This document shows, in pieces, positions 25,368 through 34,598 of a DNA stretch of 64,000 nucleotides. The first letter of the stretch is position 1. Every line of letters starts with the position of its first letter. Both the position numbers and the translations under genes were made by a program. Below the pieces are notes generated by a model. That model worked only from the letters and a program-made list of their open reading frames with translations, did no database searches and was not told where the DNA came from. The DNA comes from Donghicola sp041224595 (lineage in GTDB: Bacteria > Pseudomonadota > Alphaproteobacteria > Rhodobacterales > Rhodobacteraceae), in NCBI RefSeq assembly GCF_041224595.1, contig NZ_JBGFGN010000162.1, positions 318,619 to 382,618 of the forward strand, in the 5' to 3' direction.

Positions 25368-25397
25368 TTGCGCACCATATGCTGGCTCTGCTATAAC
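25368..25397 (+). promoter_or_regulatory. Candidate gyrA promoter
   Basis: TTGCGC and TATAAC separated by 18 bases lie 45 bases before the gyrA start. This is a plausible sigma-70 promoter with a weak -35. Confidence 0.45.
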
Positions 25398-25441
25398 CCT
25401 TTCAACAAGATATAGAACCAACGGCTGGGACAGGCGACACA

Positions 25442-28219
25442 GTGACCGACACTCCGGAAACCCCTGAAAACGCAGAAGAAAATCCGAATCCGCGCGCGAT
25501 CCATCACGGACCCACGATTTCGATCGCGGACGAGATGAAGACATCCTATCTGGATTACGCGATGTCGGTGATCGTCAGCCGCGCCATTCCCGATCTTCGC
25601 GATGGCTTAAAACCTGTGCACAGACGCATCCTCTATGCGATGCACGAAACCGGGAACGCGCACGACAAACCCTATCGCAAGTCCGCGCGTCCCGTCGGCG
25701 ACGTCATGGGTAAATACCACCCCCACGGCGACAGCGCGATCTATGACGCGCTGGTCCGTATGGCGCAGGACTTCTCGATGTCGCTGCCGCTGCTGGATGG
25801 TCAGGGTAACTTTGGCTCTATGGACGGCGATAACGCGGCGGCCATGCGCTATACCGAAGTTCGCATGGACAAGCCCGCAGCCGCGCTGCTGTCCGACATC
25901 GACAAAGACACGGTCGATTTCCAAGACAACTATGATGGCAAGGACCGCGAACCCACGGTTTTGCCCGCCCGCTTCCCCAACATGCTGGTCAACGGCGCTG
26001 GCGGTATTGCGGTCGGTATGGCGACCAACATTCCGCCCCACAATTTGGGCGAAGTGGTTGATGCGACCCTGGCACTGATCGAGGATCCGGACCTGAGCAG
26101 CGAACAGCTGATTCAATATGTGCCCGGTCCCGACTTCCCGACGGGCGGCATTCTGTTGGGTCGCTCGGGCGCGCGCAAAGCCTATCTTGAGGGACGCGGC
26201 AGCGTGATCATCCGCGCCAAAACCCACGTCGAGGAAATCCGCAAAGATCGTTACGCCATCGTCTGCGACGAGATTCCTTATCAGGTGAACAAAGCCTCGA
26301 TGATCGAAAAGATCGCCGAAGCCGCACGCGAGAAGCGGATCGAAGGCATCGCCCACGTTCAGGATGAATCGGACCGCAACGGCGTGCGCGTCGTGGTAGA
26401 GTTGAAGCGTGACGCAACCCCCGAGGTCGTGCTGAACCAGCTGTTCCGCTTCACCCCGATGCAGACCTCGTTCGGCTGCAACATGCTGGCTCTGAACGGC
26501 GGCCGCCCCGAGCAGCTGACCCTGCGCCGGTTCCTGACCTGCTTTATCGACTTCCGCGAGGACGTCGTGGTGCGCCGCACCGCCTATCTGCTGCGCAAGG
26601 CCCGCGATCGCGCGCACATCCTGTGTGGCTTGGCCGTGGCCGTCACCAACGTGGACGAAGTCGTCGCGACCATCCGTTCGTCCGCAGACGCCGCCGAAGC
26701 CCGCGAAAAGCTGATGACCCGTCGTTGGCCTGCGCAGTCCATCGCCGAATACATCAAGCTGGTGGACGACCCGACCCACACGATTAACGGAGACGGCACA
26801 TATAACCTGTCCGAAGCACAGGCCCGCGCCATCCTCGAACTGCGTCTGCAGCGCCTGACCCAACTGGGTGTTCAGGAAGTCACCGACGAGCTGCAAGAGC
26901 TGGCCAAGTCGATCCGCGAATACCTGGAAATTCTTGGTTCGCGCGAACGCATCATGGGCATCATCGCCGACGAACTGCACGAAGTGCGTGACCAGTTCGC
27001 CGTTCCCCGCCGCACCGAGATCGTGGATTGGTCCGGCGACATGGAAGACGAAGACCTGATCGAGCGTGAGGACATGGTCGTGACCGTGACTCAGTCCGGT
27101 TACATCAAGCGGACCGCGCTGGCCGACTTCCGCGCGCAAAAGCGTGGCGGCAAAGGTCTGTCGGGCATGGCGACCAAGGATGATGACGTTGTCACCACCC
27201 TGTTCGTGGCCAACACCCACACGCAGCTTCTGTTCTTCACGACCGATGGCATGGCCTACAAGCTGAAGTGCTGGCGCCTGCCCCTTGGTGGTCGGACCGC
27301 CAAAGGCAAAGCAATCGTGAACATTCTGCCGATCCCGGTCGGTGTCTCGATCGCTGCGATCATGCCGGTGGACCGCCCCGAGGACGATTGGGACGACCTG
27401 CAGATTGTCTTTGCGACCTCCAAGGGCTCTGTCCGACGCAACCGTTTGTCCGACTTCACCAATGTGAAGGCGAACGGCAAGATTGCGATGAAGTTCGAAG
27501 GTGAAGATGAAAACACCCGCCTGATCAACGCCCGCATCTGTTCCGAAGAAGACGATGTGATGCTGGTCACGAACTCGGGCCGTGCGATCCGCTTCCCCGT
27601 GCCCGAAGTGCGCGTGTTCAACTCGCGCGCCTCGACCGGTGTGCGCGGTGTGAAGCTGTCGGGCGATGATGAGGTCGTGTCGATGTCTGTCATCCGTCAC
27701 TTCGAAGCCGGCTCTGACGAGCGCGCCAGCTATCTGAAGATGCGCCGCCTGATGGCCGGCGTAACCGAAGATGATGCCGCGAGCGAAGAGGAAGGCAACG
27801 CAGACAGCCAACTGCCCCAAGAGCGCTACGCGGAAATGTCTGCAGCTGAAAACCTGATCCTGACCATCACGGCCAAGGGTTTGGGCAAGCTGTCCTCGAG
27901 CCATGACTACCCGATCCGGGGTCGCGGCGGCCTTGGCGTCACCGCGTGGGAGAAATCCATGCGCGGCGGTGAAATCGTCGCCTCGTTCCCAGTCGAAGGC
28001 GGCGACCAGATCATGCTGGCAACGTCCAAAGGCCAGTCGATCCGCGTGCCTGTCGATGGCATTTCTTTCCGCTCGCGGAGCGCTGGCGGGGTCCGCGTCT
28101 TCAACACGGCAAACGAAGAGCAGGTCGTCTCGGTCGCGCGCATCGCGGATCAGACAGACGAAGATTGCGAAGAGGATGGCGCAGCAGAGGCAGCACCTCC
28201 CGAGGCTCCTGAAAGCTAA
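25442..28219 (+). CDS. gyrA: DNA gyrase subunit A
   Basis: GyrA cuts and rejoins DNA during ATP-driven negative supercoiling, as A2B2 with GyrB. The 925-residue protein begins with a GTG. The breakage domain contains SYLDYAMSVIVSRAIPDLRDGLKPVHRR, the quinolone-region helix YHPHGDSAIYDALVRMAQ with the usual Ser and Asp, and the catalytic Tyr in AAAMRYTEVRM. The C-terminal DNA-wrapping beta-pinwheel has the GyrA-box region QKRGGKGLSGM. Ser and Asp at the quinolone positions suggest no target-site resistance. Residues 770-800 are an acidic insert (ASEEEGNADS), common in this group. Confidence 0.98.
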   Translation: MTDTPETPENAEENPNPRAIHHGPTISIADEMKTSYLDYAMSVIVSRAIPDLRDGLKPVHRRILYAMHETGNAHDKPYRKSARPVGDVMGKYHPHGDSAIYDALVRMAQDFSMSLPLLDGQGNFGSMDGDNAAAMRYTEVRMDKPAAALLSDIDKDTVDFQDNYDGKDREPTVLPARFPNMLVNGAGGIAVGMATNIPPHNLGEVVDATLALIEDPDLSSEQLIQYVPGPDFPTGGILLGRSGARKAYLEGRGSVIIRAKTHVEEIRKDRYAIVCDEIPYQVNKASMIEKIAEAAREKRIEGIAHVQDESDRNGVRVVVELKRDATPEVVLNQLFRFTPMQTSFGCNMLALNGGRPEQLTLRRFLTCFIDFREDVVVRRTAYLLRKARDRAHILCGLAVAVTNVDEVVATIRSSADAAEAREKLMTRRWPAQSIAEYIKLVDDPTHTINGDGTYNLSEAQARAILELRLQRLTQLGVQEVTDELQELAKSIREYLEILGSRERIMGIIADELHEVRDQFAVPRRTEIVDWSGDMEDEDLIEREDMVVTVTQSGYIKRTALADFRAQKRGGKGLSGMATKDDDVVTTLFVANTHTQLLFFTTDGMAYKLKCWRLPLGGRTAKGKAIVNILPIPVGVSIAAIMPVDRPEDDWDDLQIVFATSKGSVRRNRLSDFTNVKANGKIAMKFEGEDENTRLINARICSEEDDVMLVTNSGRAIRFPVPEVRVFNSRASTGVRGVKLSGDDEVVSMSVIRHFEAGSDERASYLKMRRLMAGVTEDDAASEEEGNADSQLPQERYAEMSAAENLILTITAKGLGKLSSSHDYPIRGRGGLGVTAWEKSMRGGEIVASFPVEGGDQIMLATSKGQSIRVPVDGISFRSRSAGGVRVFNTANEEQVVSVARIADQTDEDCEEDGAAEAAPPEAPES

Positions 28220-28259
28220 GGCAGCCACCTATACGAAAGATACAGAAAAAATATCCTAC

Positions 28260-28283
28260 GGGCGTGAACCTTTGTTCGCGCCC
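28260..28283 (+). terminator. Hairpin downstream of gyrA
   Basis: GGGCGTGAAC and GTTCGCGCCC pair (one T-G wobble) around CTTT. A clear T run is lacking, so termination is likely but imperfect. Confidence 0.5.
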
Positions 28284-28332
28284 GAAACGTTTATAAAATA
28301 GCGTAAGTGTTAAAATGCTAAGTTGAGGGTAC

Positions 28333-29184
28333 ATGCCGAGCTTTAAGAACTGGGACGATCTGCGTTATCTGATCGCCTTTTATCGAACTGGAAATATGGC
28401 TGCCGCCGCGCAGCGCCTTGATTCAAACCCTGCCACTGTCTCGCGACGGATGGCACGCCTCGGAGAGGCGATGGGCTTTCCGCCATTTGAAAAACGCCCC
28501 GAAGGCTGGGTTCTCAACCCCCGTCTAGAATCCATCGTAGAACAAGCGCTGCAGTTCGATGGCGCGCTGATTTCCGCGATCCGTCAAGAAAACGAAGACA
28601 CCTCTGGCGACCTGGCTGGGGATCTTCGGATTTGTGTGCCCTTTATGGTTGGCACTTATATGGTCTACCCACGCCTGTCCGAATTTATGACAGCGCACCC
28701 CAAGATCCGCATCTCGTTCAATCTGGACTCGATGCAAGAGAACTTGAACGACAACGACATCCTGATCACACCGGCGCGCCCGGACCATGGTCGTCTGATC
28801 TCGTCGCAATGCGGTGTTCTGCGCTTCAAATTATACAAACACCGCGACAACGCTTCAGACTCCAAGGAGTGGGCCAGTCTTCCGCCGGAAACAGACAAGT
28901 ATTCTGCCATGAGCGTGGCCAAAGAGTACTTTGGCTGCGAGCCAATGATCCGCGTCGATAACTTTCAGTCGATCCATAGTGTCTCTTCAGAAACCGGCCT
29001 GTCTGCTGTGTTGCCCACCTTTGTTGGTGACAATGATCCGACGTTTGAAGCGATCGAAGATGCACCGCCGATTGACGAAGTGCCTTTGTACCTGTGTTAC
29101 CACGAAACGCGCCGCAGCGACCCTGTCCTTAAGGTCGCCCGCGAATGGCTCAAGGAACGCACAACTGAGTTTCTGCGCGCCTAA
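28333..29184 (+). CDS. LysR-type transcriptional regulator
   Basis: The 283-residue protein has the LysR winged helix at the N terminus (LRYLIAFYRTGNMAAAAQRLDSNPATVSRRMARLG), then a linker helix and a periplasmic-binding-protein-like effector domain. It is somewhat shorter than typical LysR proteins. The acidic, glycine-poor effector domain (FNLDSMQENLNDNDILITPARPD) gives no hint of the ligand. The gene has its own terminator and no divergent partner, so its regulon is unknown. Confidence 0.85.
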   Translation: MPSFKNWDDLRYLIAFYRTGNMAAAAQRLDSNPATVSRRMARLGEAMGFPPFEKRPEGWVLNPRLESIVEQALQFDGALISAIRQENEDTSGDLAGDLRICVPFMVGTYMVYPRLSEFMTAHPKIRISFNLDSMQENLNDNDILITPARPDHGRLISSQCGVLRFKLYKHRDNASDSKEWASLPPETDKYSAMSVAKEYFGCEPMIRVDNFQSIHSVSSETGLSAVLPTFVGDNDPTFEAIEDAPPIDEVPLYLCYHETRRSDPVLKVAREWLKERTTEFLRA

Positions 29185-29215
29185 AGCACCTCAATAAGAT
29201 TAAAACGAATCAAAA

Positions 29216-29238
29216 GCCCGCCTCCCAAGGCGGGTTTT
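29216..29238 (+). terminator. Terminator of the LysR gene
   Basis: GCCCGCC and GGCGGGT form a perfect stem around TCCCAA, followed by six T. Confidence 0.9.
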
Positions 29239-29732
29239 TTCGTGCGAAAAGGGCTGTTTTTTATTTTGACGCGGCGTTTCGAGAAAAAATTCGCAGCAAT
29301 TTTGCATGTTTTTTTGCAACTCCACGCCCGCATAATCGCACTTTGATAGATTAATCGCCCCTTACATCAGTGTTGGTCGCCATATCCGTGGGAATATAGA
29401 CCATCCACTCGAACGTGTTCTGCAACCACACTTTTGCAGTACCGATCTATCCTATCACGTCGAATTTGCACAACCATTACGTGATCTATACTTACGGATT
29501 ATACATACTTTAGTGCTTGTTTCACGCCTTTGGGGTGGAACCCGAAAATCTCTCGCAGACCTATACTATCATGTTTTTCAGGGCTTTAAGGATCGTGCTG
29601 CAAAGGCTTGTTTGCGTACTTCCAAGGCTGCGAACCTCTACCTTTGCGTTACCGTCAATGCATCCACTTCGGTGCGACTATCAACTTTTCGAACGGGCAC
29701 CCCCAACGTTGGGGCCCCCGCGGAGCAAACAG
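29239..29732 (+). promoter_or_regulatory. Long AT-rich leader of the glycosidase-like gene
   Basis: About 490 bases of low-GC sequence precede the gene. It contains TTAATCGCCCCTTAC at 29351-29365, one base off a CtrA box, and a perfect 14-base palindrome CCCCAACGTTGGGG at 29701-29714, immediately upstream of the RBS (CGGAG). The palindrome could be an operator or a hairpin that masks translation. Upstream in-frame codons (from 29517) do not look coding. Confidence 0.45.
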
Positions 29733-31508
29733 ATGACCCTCGGTCTTACAACCAACGGCTCAATCAGCGCAGATGCTCTCGACATTACGAGTGATAGTTT
29801 TGGTGCACGGTACGTTAGCTTCCGCAGCTTTGGGCAATTCGATGACGCCCTGTCGCAGACCAATCTGGGCATGGTGGTCTGGCCAGGCGGCACAATGTCA
29901 GAGAAGAACCCAGAGCGGTTCGGCTTTGAGTACGATGGCCTGTATAACTCTGACGAGACCGGCAATAAGCCCGGTCTGGATCAGATGATGGAATACTGCG
30001 TGGAGAACGATCTGGGACTGACCGTCGTCCTTCCGACCGCACGCTACAACGACGACCACGACCTGCTGCGTGACCAGCTCGACACATTTTTGGACGACCT
30101 CTACTCTGGAGAATACGGCGAACTGCCTGACACTCTGATCTTCGAGGTCGGCAATGAATACTACGCAGTGTTCAAAGGTTCGGAGCTTGAGAAGTCCGCA
30201 GATTACGCCGAAGTAGTAAATGTCTACAGCGAGGCCGTTCTGGCCGCCAAAGCAGAGTATCCCGAGGTCGCCGACAAGATCGAGTGGAACGTTCAGCTTG
30301 GCCGTTCGGTCGAAGCCACCGAAGAGATCCTAGAGAACCTGTCCGATGCGTCGATGGAGATGACCGATGCGGTCATCCACCACCGGTTCGCGATCACTCT
30401 GGCGGCTTCTGAATCCTCGATCGACGACGTCACCGCGAGCCTTGAGGCATGGGAAGAAGAGGCTGCAGAGCTCGGCCTAGACCGTCCCTCCCTGTCCCTG
30501 TCCGCGTACAATACCGCGTCGCTGTCCCGCGTCGAAGCGGCCAACAGCTTCCTGGCCACGGATGCAGGCAGCAAGTACGACTTCGATGATCTGGATCTCG
30601 ACGGTCGTAGCAATATCGCATTCGAACAGCACTACCAGAACATGCTCGACTATCGCCCCTACGGTCTCGAACAGGGCGAGCATCTTCTTCAGATGTTCTC
30701 GGAATATCAGGCGCTCGGGACGTCATCTGCGGGCGTGTATGGTTGGGACCTGACCCACGCTGGTCGTTCCAGTTATGTTGGCTCGGACGGAGACACCTAC
30801 ATCTTCACCCCCGGCGCCATGCAGGACATGATGGCAGAGTCGCTCGAAGGCACAAAAGTGCTCGATTGGTTCCAGGACAACGAACTGCGCGACGATACCG
30901 CCGTGACCACATATGGCTTCGATAGCGAAGATAAGCTGGTCATGTTCATCGCCGCCCCCGCAGACTTCAGCGGCAAAACCTTCAGTGCTGACATCGCGCT
31001 CGAAGGCCTTGGCGAGATCACCGAAGTCTGGGGCGAAAGCCTGCGCAGCGAAACTCCGGATAACTGGAAAGACCTGTTCGACGTACCAGATCTGCCCGGC
31101 GTCGATCAGACCCCCGAAGCCGAGACCTATGCGCTGGCCATCCGCGAGAGCTTTGGCCCCGAGGTCAAGAACGGGGTGATCTCACTCGACTTCACCCAGC
31201 CCGGCCAGATCATCCGCCTGACCTTTGCACGCAATGAAGACGCGGCGGACGAGATTGATCAGTGGCATGGCGGCGTCAGCACCGACCTCAGCGCAGGCGA
31301 TAGTGACGGCAGCGCTGCGAACTTTGTCTTCCGTGCTGGCCCTGACGCTCTGGATGATGACGTACTGCCCTACCTCGAGGAGAGCAGCGAAGACGAAAAG
31401 GACGCAGAAAAAGAAAGCCTTGATAAGGAGACCGAGGGCGAAGGCGATATGAACTTCGCAAGTATCCTCACCTCAATGCTGCTTGGTCTGCTGGGTGTGG
31501 GCATCTAA
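29733..31508 (+). CDS. Acidic glycoside-hydrolase-like (TIM-barrel) protein
   Basis: The start was set at MTLGLTTNGS, eight bases after CGGAG, giving 591 residues. Strand and helix periodicity and the motif LIFEVGNEYYAVF (Asn-Glu after a strand) resemble clan GH-A glycosidases, where that Glu is the acid/base; a second region YGWDLTHAGRSSYVG may close the barrel. A beta domain follows (about 400-540), then an extremely acidic stretch (ESSEDEKDAEKESLDKETEGEGD) and a hydrophobic C-terminal tail of about 19 residues (MNFASILTSMLLGLLGVGI). No Sec signal is seen; composition suggests an exported protein, possibly type I-secreted. Substrate and family are uncertain. Confidence 0.65.
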   Translation: MTLGLTTNGSISADALDITSDSFGARYVSFRSFGQFDDALSQTNLGMVVWPGGTMSEKNPERFGFEYDGLYNSDETGNKPGLDQMMEYCVENDLGLTVVLPTARYNDDHDLLRDQLDTFLDDLYSGEYGELPDTLIFEVGNEYYAVFKGSELEKSADYAEVVNVYSEAVLAAKAEYPEVADKIEWNVQLGRSVEATEEILENLSDASMEMTDAVIHHRFAITLAASESSIDDVTASLEAWEEEAAELGLDRPSLSLSAYNTASLSRVEAANSFLATDAGSKYDFDDLDLDGRSNIAFEQHYQNMLDYRPYGLEQGEHLLQMFSEYQALGTSSAGVYGWDLTHAGRSSYVGSDGDTYIFTPGAMQDMMAESLEGTKVLDWFQDNELRDDTAVTTYGFDSEDKLVMFIAAPADFSGKTFSADIALEGLGEITEVWGESLRSETPDNWKDLFDVPDLPGVDQTPEAETYALAIRESFGPEVKNGVISLDFTQPGQIIRLTFARNEDAADEIDQWHGGVSTDLSAGDSDGSAANFVFRAGPDALDDDVLPYLEESSEDEKDAEKESLDKETEGEGDMNFASILTSMLLGLLGVGI

Positions 31509-31783
31509 GCCCACCCCTTTTGACTCTCTATTCAGGTTTCAAATTCGAATCGACGCAGGCGCCTTATGGCGCGACGTTCACGCGATGCACTGCAAATATG
31601 CATCACGACCTGCGGTCGGATGTATATGTTTTTATATGTGAAATCCGACTCAACCAATAATTTTGCAAAGAAATGCAAATACACGCAGGGAATAAATATT
31701 AACAACGCAATGCGATTGTGGTTTAATTTGCGCTAAGAAAGCCGCTCAAAACGCAGAGGGGGGCATTTATGCCCCCCTTTGTG
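31509..31783. other. Intergenic region with a convergent terminator
   Basis: This AT-rich region between convergent genes ends with a near-perfect hairpin, AGGGGGGCAT/ATGCCCCCCT, at 31757-31780, which probably ends the minus-strand-neighbour or both transcripts. Another short inverted repeat (GATGCA/TGCATC) is near 31583. I see no gene. Confidence 0.6.
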
Positions 31784-33241
31784 TCATAAAGCGCTGAACT
31801 TCTCTTCCAGATAGTTTAGCAATGGGTCCGGACTTACAGGTCCACCAACGGCGCGTTCGATCACCTCGCGCGGGGCGTAGAGCGCACCATGCTGCTGGAC
31901 CTTCTCCTTCAGCCAAGCCGTCGCAGGTGCGGTATCACCCTGCCCCAGCGCCGCATCCAGATCCGGTACATCGCGGCGCATCGCTGCATTCAGACAGCCC
32001 GCATAGACGTTCCCCAGACTGTAGGTCGGGAAGTATCCGAACAGCCCCACGGACCAGTGCACATCCTGCAGCACCCCGTTCGAAGGCTTGTCCACTGCAT
32101 AACCAAAGTCCGCTTTGAACCGGTCATTCCAAGCCGCCTCTAGGTCGTTGACCTGTAGATCACCGCTGAACAGCGCCCGCTCTAGATCAAAGCGCAGCAT
32201 GACATGCAGGTTGTACTGCACCTCGTCCGCTTCCGTCCGGATGTATCCGTTATGCACACGGTTTACGGCACGATAGAATGCCTGCGCATCCGCCACGCCA
32301 ATCTCCCCGAACCGATCCACCATCCGGTCATAAAGCCAACCGGCAAAGGCCGCCCCACGTCCGATCTGGTTCTCGTAAATCCGGCTCTGACTTTCATGAA
32401 CACCCATCGACACCCCGCGTCCCAAGGGGCTGAGCAGGTAGGTCCGGTCAATGTTCTGCTCATAGCAGGCGTGACCGACCTCGTGGATCGTCGAATACAG
32501 GCAGTTGAACGGGTCGTCTTCGGATGTCCGCGTGGTGATCCGCACATCCAGACCACTGCCAGAGCTAAACGGATGCACAGCCTTATCGATGCGCCCGTGG
32601 TTCAGATCATAGCCAAAGGCAACGGCGACCTCTTGGGCCAGCGCCATCTGGATCGCAGGGTCAAACGTGCCGCTCAACTGATAGCACTGCGGCTTTGCCA
32701 GTACCTGATCACGCAGGGCCACCAGCCTCGGACGCATGGCGTCAAACAGTTCGGCGATCTCGGCGCTGGATGTGCCTGGCTCGTAATCCTCGAGCAGCGC
32801 ATCATAAGCGATCTCACCGCCCAAAGCCGCAGCTTCTTGGCGGCGCAGGTCAACCACCTCGGCAAGGGTGGGATGAAACGCCGCAACGTCCTCATTCGCC
32901 CGCGCCTTGGCCCAAATGCCTTGGGCCCGGCTGGTGGTCCGCGCCAGCGCCTCGGCCAGATCACCGGGCACTTTGGTGGCGCGATCATAGCTGCGCTTGA
33001 CCTCACGAAGCATCGCCTTTTGCACATCATCCGCAGGCTCGGCAGCAGCCAGCCACTCGCCCACGCGGGGATCGCAGCGACGTGCATGAAGCACGGATTC
33101 CAACGCGGCCATTTCCTCGGCCCGCTGATCAGCAGCGCCTTCGGGCATCAGAACCTCTTGGTCCCAACCGGTGCGCCCCGCGACCTCGGCCAAAGCCGAG
33201 GTCTGACGCTGAAACGCCATCAACGCGTCATATGCAGACAT
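31784..33241 (-). CDS. Metallocarboxypeptidase, M32 (Taq) family
   Basis: M32 enzymes are cytosolic zinc carboxypeptidases that trim C-terminal residues from peptides. The 485-residue protein is all-helical in character and has the HExxH zinc motif in YSTIHEVGHACYEQN, with the downstream HESQSRIYENQIGRG block (third ligand Glu) and VHPFSSGSGLDVRITTR, both family signatures. The start was placed at the ATG overlapping the ctaA stop (TGATG), implying translational coupling with ctaA. Confidence 0.93.
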   Translation of the reverse strand: MSAYDALMAFQRQTSALAEVAGRTGWDQEVLMPEGAADQRAEEMAALESVLHARRCDPRVGEWLAAAEPADDVQKAMLREVKRSYDRATKVPGDLAEALARTTSRAQGIWAKARANEDVAAFHPTLAEVVDLRRQEAAALGGEIAYDALLEDYEPGTSSAEIAELFDAMRPRLVALRDQVLAKPQCYQLSGTFDPAIQMALAQEVAVAFGYDLNHGRIDKAVHPFSSGSGLDVRITTRTSEDDPFNCLYSTIHEVGHACYEQNIDRTYLLSPLGRGVSMGVHESQSRIYENQIGRGAAFAGWLYDRMVDRFGEIGVADAQAFYRAVNRVHNGYIRTEADEVQYNLHVMLRFDLERALFSGDLQVNDLEAAWNDRFKADFGYAVDKPSNGVLQDVHWSVGLFGYFPTYSLGNVYAGCLNAAMRRDVPDLDAALGQGDTAPATAWLKEKVQQHGALYAPREVIERAVGGPVSPDPLLNYLEEKFSAL

Positions 33242-34383
33242 CACAGACCCTCACGAACACTGGTGGAGACCGGGTAGCGCGACATGAACCGCGCCCGCAG
33301 GATCAGCACCCACAGCGCAACCGCGCCCACTTGGTGCAGGATCGCCAGATACCAAGGCGAGCTGTGCATCACAGTCACAATCCCCAACAACATCTGCAGC
33401 ACCAGCATCGCGAACACGACGGTAAAGGCCCCGCGGGTCTTGGGGTACGCGCTCTTGCGCCCCTTCAGGAAGACCACGACGCCAAAGATGAACAGCAAGT
33501 ACCCCGACATGCGGTGAATGAATTGCACAGTGCCGTCGTTCTCAAAGAAGTTCCGCCACACAGGCTCTAGGCTCAGCATATCCGGCGGGGTCCACGATCC
33601 GGCCATCATCGGCCAATCAGGATAATTCCGTCCCGCGTCGATGCCAGCCACCAACGCCCCCAGCAAAATTTGCAGAAAGGCAAAGTGCAGCAGACCGGTC
33701 GACATCCCGAACAGTTTCTTCTCGCCGCCGCGGCGCGCTTGCAGCAGATCGCGCGGCTCGCGCCCCAGCTCGAACACATACCACGCAATGAACCCAAGGA
33801 TCACGAACGCCAAACCGAGGTGCGTCGCCAAACGGTAGCTCGCCACATCCAGCATCTCGCCGGTCAAACCGCTGGCCACCATCCACCAGCCAATCGCGCC
33901 CTGCACACCGCCCAAAGCGCCGACGAACAGCAATCGCCCGGTCCAACCGGGCGGAATGCTGCGGGTTACAGCAAAGCCGAGGAAGCCCAAAGCCCAGACC
34001 AGACCGATGGTCCGCCCCAGCTGCCGGTGCCCCCATTCCCACCAGTAGATCGCCTTGAACTCGGACAGGGTCATGCCCTTGTTCTGCAACTGGTATTCAG
34101 GGATTTCCTTGTACTTGGCGAATTCGGACTCCCATGTGGCCGCATCCAAGGGCGGCAAGGCACCGGTGACGGGCTTCCATTCGGTGATCGACAACCCGCT
34201 ATCAGTCAGGCGGGTCAAGCCGCCCACCGCGATCATCGCCATCACCATGACAAACAAAAGCATCAGCCAGATCCGGACGGCGCCCCGCGCCCCGCGGCGG
34301 GTCCGGTCAATGGACCCGACGGCGCTGGTCTGCACCGCCTCTTTGCTGTCTACCTCTTCGAAAATACTGCGCTTTCCGCTCAT
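33241..34383 (-). CDS. ctaA: Heme A synthase
   Basis: CtaA oxidises the C8 methyl of heme O to make heme A for cytochrome aa3 oxidase. The 380-residue inner-membrane protein has eight predicted helices, with heme-ligand histidines in WEWGHRQLGRTIG, ATHLGLAFVI, QFIHRMSGYLL and ILHQVGAVALW. The motif GGLTRLTDSGLSITEWKPVTGALPP near the start and AGIDAGRNYPDWPMM are typical of alphaproteobacterial class 2 CtaA. The first 35 residues are a soluble extension. It is followed directly by the M32 peptidase gene. Confidence 0.95.
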   Translation of the reverse strand: MSGKRSIFEEVDSKEAVQTSAVGSIDRTRRGARGAVRIWLMLLFVMVMAMIAVGGLTRLTDSGLSITEWKPVTGALPPLDAATWESEFAKYKEIPEYQLQNKGMTLSEFKAIYWWEWGHRQLGRTIGLVWALGFLGFAVTRSIPPGWTGRLLFVGALGGVQGAIGWWMVASGLTGEMLDVASYRLATHLGLAFVILGFIAWYVFELGREPRDLLQARRGGEKKLFGMSTGLLHFAFLQILLGALVAGIDAGRNYPDWPMMAGSWTPPDMLSLEPVWRNFFENDGTVQFIHRMSGYLLFIFGVVVFLKGRKSAYPKTRGAFTVVFAMLVLQMLLGIVTVMHSSPWYLAILHQVGAVALWVLILRARFMSRYPVSTSVREGL

Positions 34384-34512
34384 GGACCTACTTCTCCAAG
34401 TTTCGAGCGGACATTAGGGCGCAAGCCCCCCATCTTCAAGCAAACCGCCCGCCCGCAATCACGAGACGCGCCAGAAAACCGCACCTGAAAGGTACATTTT
34501 CCCAAACGACAA

Positions 34513-34557
34513 AGGGGGCAGCGCACGCCACCCCCTCTTTCTTGGTAAAAATACCCA
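34513..34557. repeat. Dispersed 3'-flank element, copy d
   Basis: A hairpin GGGGGCAGCGC...CACCCCC (34513-34535) is followed by TCTTTCTTGGTAAAAATACC. A 26-base segment of this part is identical to the copy at 52314-52341. Confidence 0.65.
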
Positions 34558-34598
34558 CGGCGCACTGGGACCCTCAGGCACCGACACCGCAGAATAGA

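Noticed and set aside
25607..28228. An 873-codon frame opposite gyrA
   Set aside because: gyrA is unmistakable in the other direction, and the antisense product is low-complexity His/Asp/Gly-rich. Long antisense frames are common in GC-rich genes.
29351..29365. A CtrA box upstream of the glycosidase-like gene
   Set aside because: It is one base off consensus, about 370 bases from the start, and such degenerate sites occur by chance in AT-rich DNA. It is kept only as a remark in the leader entry.
29517..29732. A start for the glycosidase-like gene 72 codons upstream
   Set aside because: The extra residues look non-coding (irregular composition, unlike the acidic protein body), whereas the ATG at 29733 has a good RBS directly after the palindrome.
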